Shown here piece after piece: positions 59,119 to 64,000 of a stretch of 64,000 nt of DNA. Below the pieces are notes generated by a model. The model was not told the DNA's origin. It saw only the letters and a program-made list of their open reading frames with translations, and ran no database searches. How positions within the stretch are numbered: position 1 is the stretch's first letter; each line of letters begins with the position of its first letter. The stretch lies in contig RQOL01000914.1 in assembly GCA_013076295.1 (NCBI GenBank), positions 62,001 to 126,000 of the forward strand, given 5' to 3'. This stretch comes from Sanderia malayensis (lineage: Eukaryota; Cnidaria; Scyphozoa; Semaeostomeae; Pelagiidae). The translations under genes and the position numbers were made by a program.

Positions 59119-62100
59119 GGCCGGAAGGCAAACAAATGGCCCGAAGACCAAACTTACCATTAGTATTGTTATGATAATATGTGCATGGCCCGAAGGCAAA
59201 CAAATGGCCTGAAGACCAAACCTATCAGTAGTATTATTATGATAATATACGCATGGCCTGAAGGCAAAAACAAGGCCTGCAGGCAAGCAAATGACCCGAA
59301 GACCAAACTTACCATTAGTATTATTATGATACTATACACATGGCCCGAAGGCAAACAAATGGCCCGAAGACCAAACCCATCAGTAGTATTATAATGATAA
59401 AATACGCATGGCCCGCAGGCAAAAACAAGGCCTGAAGGCAAACAAATGGCCTGAAAACCAAACTTATCAATAGCATTATTATGATAATATATGCATGGCA
59501 CGCAGGCAAAAACAAGGCCTGCAGGCAAACAAATGGCCCGAAGTCCAAACTCACCATTAGTATTGTTATGATAATATATGCATGGCCCAAAGGCAAAAGC
59601 AAGGCCCAAAGGGAGACGAATGGCCCAAAGACCAAAATTACCCTTAGTATTATTATGATAATAGACGCGTGGCCCAAAAGCAACCAAATGGCCCAAAGAC
59701 CAAAGTTCTCATCAGCATTATTATGATAATATATGCATGTCCCGAAGGCAAAATCAAGGCCTGCAGGCAAACAAATGGCCCCTAAGACCAAACTTACCAT
59801 TAGTATTGTTATGATAATATATGCATGTCCCAAAGGCAAAAGCAAGGCCCAAAGGGAGACGAATGGCCCAAAGACCAAACTTATCTTTAGTATTATTATG
59901 ATAATAGACGCGTGGCCCAAAAGCAACCAAATGGCCCAAAGACCAAACTTCTCATGAGCATTATTATGATAATATATGCATGGCACTAAGGCAAAAACAA
60001 GGCCGGAAGGCAAACAAATGGCCCGAAGACCAAACTTACCATTAGTATTGTTATGATAATATGTGCATGGCCCAAAGGCAAAAGCAAGGCCCAAAGGCAC
60101 ACAAATGGCCCAAAGACCAAACTTACCATCATTATTATTATGATAATATACGCATGGCCCGAAGGCAAACAAATGGCCTGAAGACCAAACCTATCAGTAG
60201 TATTATTGCGATAATATACGCATGGCCCGAAGGTAAAAACAAGGCCTGCAGGCAAACAAATGGCCCGAAGACCAAACTTACCATTAGTATTGTTATGATA
60301 ATATATGCATGGCCCAAAGGCAAAAGCAAGGCCTAAAGGGAGACGAATGGCCCAAAGACCAAACTTACCCTTAGTATTAGTATGATAATCAACGCGTGGC
60401 CCAAAAGCAACCAAATGGCCCAAAGACCAAGCTTCTCATGAGCATTATTATGATAATATACGCATGGCACGAAGGCAACAACAAGGCCCGAAGGAAAACA
60501 AATGGCCCGAAGACCAAACTTACCATTAGTATTGTTATGATAATATGTGCATGGCCCAAAGGCAAAAGCAAGGCCCAAAGGCAAACAAATGGCCCGAAGA
60601 CCAAACTTACCATCAGTATTATTATGATAATATACGCATGGCCCGAAGGCAAACAAATGGCCGGAAGACCAAACTTATCATTAGTATTATTATAATAATA
60701 TACGCATAGCCCGAAGGCAAAAAAACAAGGACCGAAGGCAAACAAATGGCCCGAAGACCAAACTTACCATTAGCATTGTTATGATAATATATGCATGGCC
60801 CAAAGGCAAAAGCAAGGCCCAAAGGGAGACGAATGGCCCAAAGACCAAACTTACCATTAGTATTGTTATGATAATATATGCATGGCCCAAGGGCAAAAGC
60901 AAGGCCCAAAGGGAGACGAATTGCCAAAGACCAAACTTACCTTTAGTATTATTATGCTAATAGACGCGTGGCCCAAAAGCAACCAAATGGCCCAAAGACC
61001 AAACCTATCAGTAGTATTATAATGATAAAATACGCATGGCCCGCAGGCAAAAACAAGGCCTGAAGGCAAACAAATGGCCTGAAAACCAAACTTATCAATA
61101 GCATTATTATGATAATATATGCATGGCACGCAGGCAAAAACAAGGCCTGCAGGCAAACAAATGGCCCGAAGTCCAAAATTACCCTTAGTATTATTATGAT
61201 AATAGACGCGTGGCCCAAAAGCAACCAAATGGCCCAAAGACCAAAGTTCTCATCAGCATTATTATGATAATATACGCATGGCACGAAGGCAAAAACAAGG
61301 CCCAAAGGCACACAAATGGCCCAAAGACCAAACTTACCATCATTATTTTTATGATAATATACGCATGGCCCGAAGGCAAAAGCAAGGCCCAAAGGGAGAC
61401 GAATGGCCCAAAGACCAAACTTACCATTACTATTGTTATGATAATATATGCATGGCCCAAGGGCAAAAGCAAGGCCCAAAGGGAGACGAATGGCCCAAAG
61501 ACCAAACTTACCTTTAGTAATATTATGATAATAGACGCGTGGCCCAAAAGCAACCAAATGGCCCAAAGACCAAACCTATCAGTAGTATTGTAATGATAAA
61601 ATACGCATGGCCCGCAGGCAAAAGCAAGGCCCAAAGGGAGACGAATGGACCAAAGACCAAACTTACCATTAGTATTGTTATGATAATATATGCATGGCCC
61701 AAGGGCAAAAGCAAGGCCCAAAGGGAGACGAATGGCCCAAAGACCAAAATTACCCTTAGTATTATTATGATAATAGACGTGTGGCCCAAAGCAACCAAAT
61801 GGCCCGAAGACCAAACTTACCATTAGTATTGTTATGATAATATGTGCATGGCCCAAAGGCAAAAGCAAGACCCAAAGGCACACAAATGGCCCAAAGACCA
61901 AACTTACCATCATTATTATTATGATAATATACGCATGGCCCGAAGGCAAACAAATGGCCTGAAGACCAAACCTATCAGTAGTATTATTATGATAATATAC
62001 GCATGGCCTGACGGCAAAAACAAGGCCTGCAGGCAAGCAAATGGCCCGAAGACCAAACTTACCATTGGTATTATTATGATAATATACACATGGCCCGAAG

Positions 62101-64000
62101 GCAAACAAATGGCCTGAAGACCAAACCTATCAGTAGTATTATAATGATAATGGCCTGAAGACAAAACTTATCAATAGTATTATTATGATAATATATGCAT
62201 GGCCAACAGGCAAAAACAAGGCCTGCAGGGAAACAAATGGCCCGAAAACCAAACTTACCATTAGTATTGTTATGATAATATATGCATGGCCCAAAGGCAA
62301 AAACAAGGCCCAAAGGGAGACGAATGGCCCAAGACCAAAATTACCCTTAGTATTATTATGATAATAGACGCGTGGCCCAAAAGCAACCAAATGGTCCAAA
62401 GACCAAAGTTCTCATCAACATTATTATGATAATATACGCATGGCACGAAGGCAAAAACAAGGCCTGCAGGCAAACAAATGGCCCGAAGACCAAACTTACC
62501 ATTAGTATTGTTATGATAATATATGCATGGCCCAAAGGCAAAAGCAAGTCCCAAAGGCAAACAAATGGCCCAAAGACCAAACTTACCATCAGTATTATTA
62601 TGATAATATATGCATGGCCCGAAGGGAAACAAATGGCCTGAAGACCAAACCTATCAGTAGTATTATTGCGATAATATACGCATGGCCCGAAGGCAAAAAC
62701 AAGGCCTGCAGGCAAACAAATGGCCCGAAGACCAAACTTACCATTAGTATTGTTATGATAATATATGCATGGCCCAAAGGCAAAAGCAAGTCCCAAAGGC
62801 AAACAAATGGCCCAAAGACCAAACTTACCATCAGTATTATTATGATAATATATGCATGGCCCGAAGGGAAACAAATGGCCTGAAGACCAAACCTATCAGT
62901 AGTATTATTGCGATAATATACGCATGGCCCGAAGGCAAAAACAAGGCCTGCAGGCAAACAAATGGCCCGAAGACCAAACTTACCATTAGTATTGTTATGA
63001 TAATATATGCATGGCCCAAAGGCAAAAGCAAGGCCTAAAGGGAGACGAATGGCCCAAAGACCAAACTTACCCTTAGTATTAGTATGATAATAAACGCGTG
63101 GCCCAAAAGCAACCAAATGGCCCAAAGACCAAACTTCTCATGAGCATTATTATGATAATATACGCATGGCACGAAGGCAACAACAAGGCCGGAAGGCAAA
63201 CAAATGGCCCGAAGACCAAACTTACTATTAGTATTGTTATGATAATATGTGCATGGCCCAAAGGCGAAAGCAAGGCCCAAAGGCACAAAAATGGCCCGAA
63301 GACCAAACTTACCATTAGTATTATTATGATAATATACGCATGGCCCGAAGGCAAACAAATGGCCCGAAGACCAAACCTATCAGTGGTATTATAATGATAA
63401 AATACGCATGGCCCGCAGGCAAAAACAAGGCCTGAAGGCAAACAAATGGCCTGAAAACCAAACTTATCAATAGCATTATTATGATAATATATGCATGGCA
63501 CGCAGGCAAAAACAAGGCCTGCAGGCAAACAAATGGCCCGAAGTCCAAACTCACCATTAGTATTGTTATGATAATATATGCATGGCCCAAAGGCAAAAGC
63601 AAGGCCCAAAGGGAGACGAATGGCCCAAAGACCAAAATTACCCTTAGTATTATTATGATAATAGACGCGTGGCCCAAAACCAACCAAGTGGCCCAAAGAC
63701 CAAACTTCTCATGAGCATTATTATGATAATATACGCATGGCACGAAGGCAAAAAAGGCCCGAAGGCAAACAAATGGCCCTAGGACCAAACTTACCATTAG
63801 TATTGTTATGATAATATATGCATGGCCCAAAGGCAAAGGCAAGGCCCAAAGGTAGACGAATGGCCCAAAGACCAAACTTACCTTTAGTATTATTATGATA
63901 ATAGACCCGTGGCCCAAAAGCAACCAAATGGCCCAAAGACCAAACTTCTCATGAGCATTATTATGATAATATACGCATGGCACGAAGACAAAAACAAGGC

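Larger units (their letters stand above)
36999..64000. repeat. 27-kb hierarchical satellite (19-bp module; 68/87-bp monomers)
   Basis: Continuous tandem satellite running past the window end. Monomers are a 49-bp spacer (atggcccgaagaccaaac, then ttaccattagtattgtta, then tgataatatatgc) plus one or two 19-bp modules of the atggcccRaaggcaaaaRc type, giving 68 or 87 bp. Measured starts 37081, 37168, 37255 and 37323 give spacings 87, 87 and 68. No transposon or gene interrupts the array. Long frames on both strands result from 87 being 29 codons and are not genes. Base composition alternates GC-rich modules with AT-rich spacer. Possible roles are heterochromatin or centromere; nothing in the sequence proves either. 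Confidence 0.95.

Noticed and set aside
36999..64000. Dozens of ORFs of 60-338 codons on both strands in the satellite
   Set aside because: They repeat with the monomer, have no start context or domain, and overlap each other on both strands. The open frames follow from the 87-bp period.
36999..64000. CRISPR-like array
   Set aside because: Repeat and spacer are both conserved between units, unit length is not constant, there are no cas genes, and the window is eukaryotic.

Overview
The window is eukaryotic. Genes carry GT-AG introns, almost all of the rest is transposon or tandem repeat, and nothing looks bacterial. The mix (intron-bearing Helitron, CR1/L2-type LINE with a 2A-like peptide, integrase-core plus HECT genes, Ty3-type gag, packaging-ATPase remnant) fits a marine invertebrate. 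A cnidarian is my best guess, but the species cannot be fixed from the sequence.

Layout. 0.47-6.84 kb: minus-strand autonomous Helitron, 8 exons, Rep plus PIF1-like helicase, broken by seven one-base deletions and two stops. 7.79-9.53 kb: TIR transposon with a TTAA target duplication. 10.5-13.85 kb and 18.65-21.14 kb: composite elements made of a GC-rich CTAG terminus, a 14-bp minisatellite and a shared ~1.2 kb block; I read them as minus-strand non-autonomous Helitrons. 13.85-14.95 kb: two-exon integrase-core remnant. 15.17-18.19 kb: an intact five-exon minus-strand gene of about 703 aa with a HECT-type C-terminus, the best candidate for a functional gene. 21.15-30.17 kb: two plus-strand copies of a second Helitron-like family ending in CTAG. 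The second copy carries an 88-bp minisatellite interrupted by a ~5.6 kb element encoding an XPG/FEN1-like nuclease. 30.17-35.33 kb: remnants of a packaging-ATPase (Polinton/adintovirus-like) element split by a LINE. 35.59-36.2 kb: gag fragment. 36.28-36.81 kb: two copies of a ~108-bp hairpin module with a U1-like 5' end. 37.0-64.0 kb: an uninterrupted 27 kb satellite running off the window.

The satellite is hierarchical. A 19-bp module is combined with a 49-bp spacer to give 68-bp (one module) and 87-bp (two modules) monomers, with five-module expansions at five loci. The monomers form higher-order blocks duplicated at offsets from 728 bp to about 17.6 kb. The many ORFs predicted on both strands are a by-product of 87 = 3 x 29 and are not annotated as genes.

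The region is a nest of insertions in which tandem repeats recur as parts of mobile elements. The HECT gene is the only long reading frame with every splice site and frame intact.
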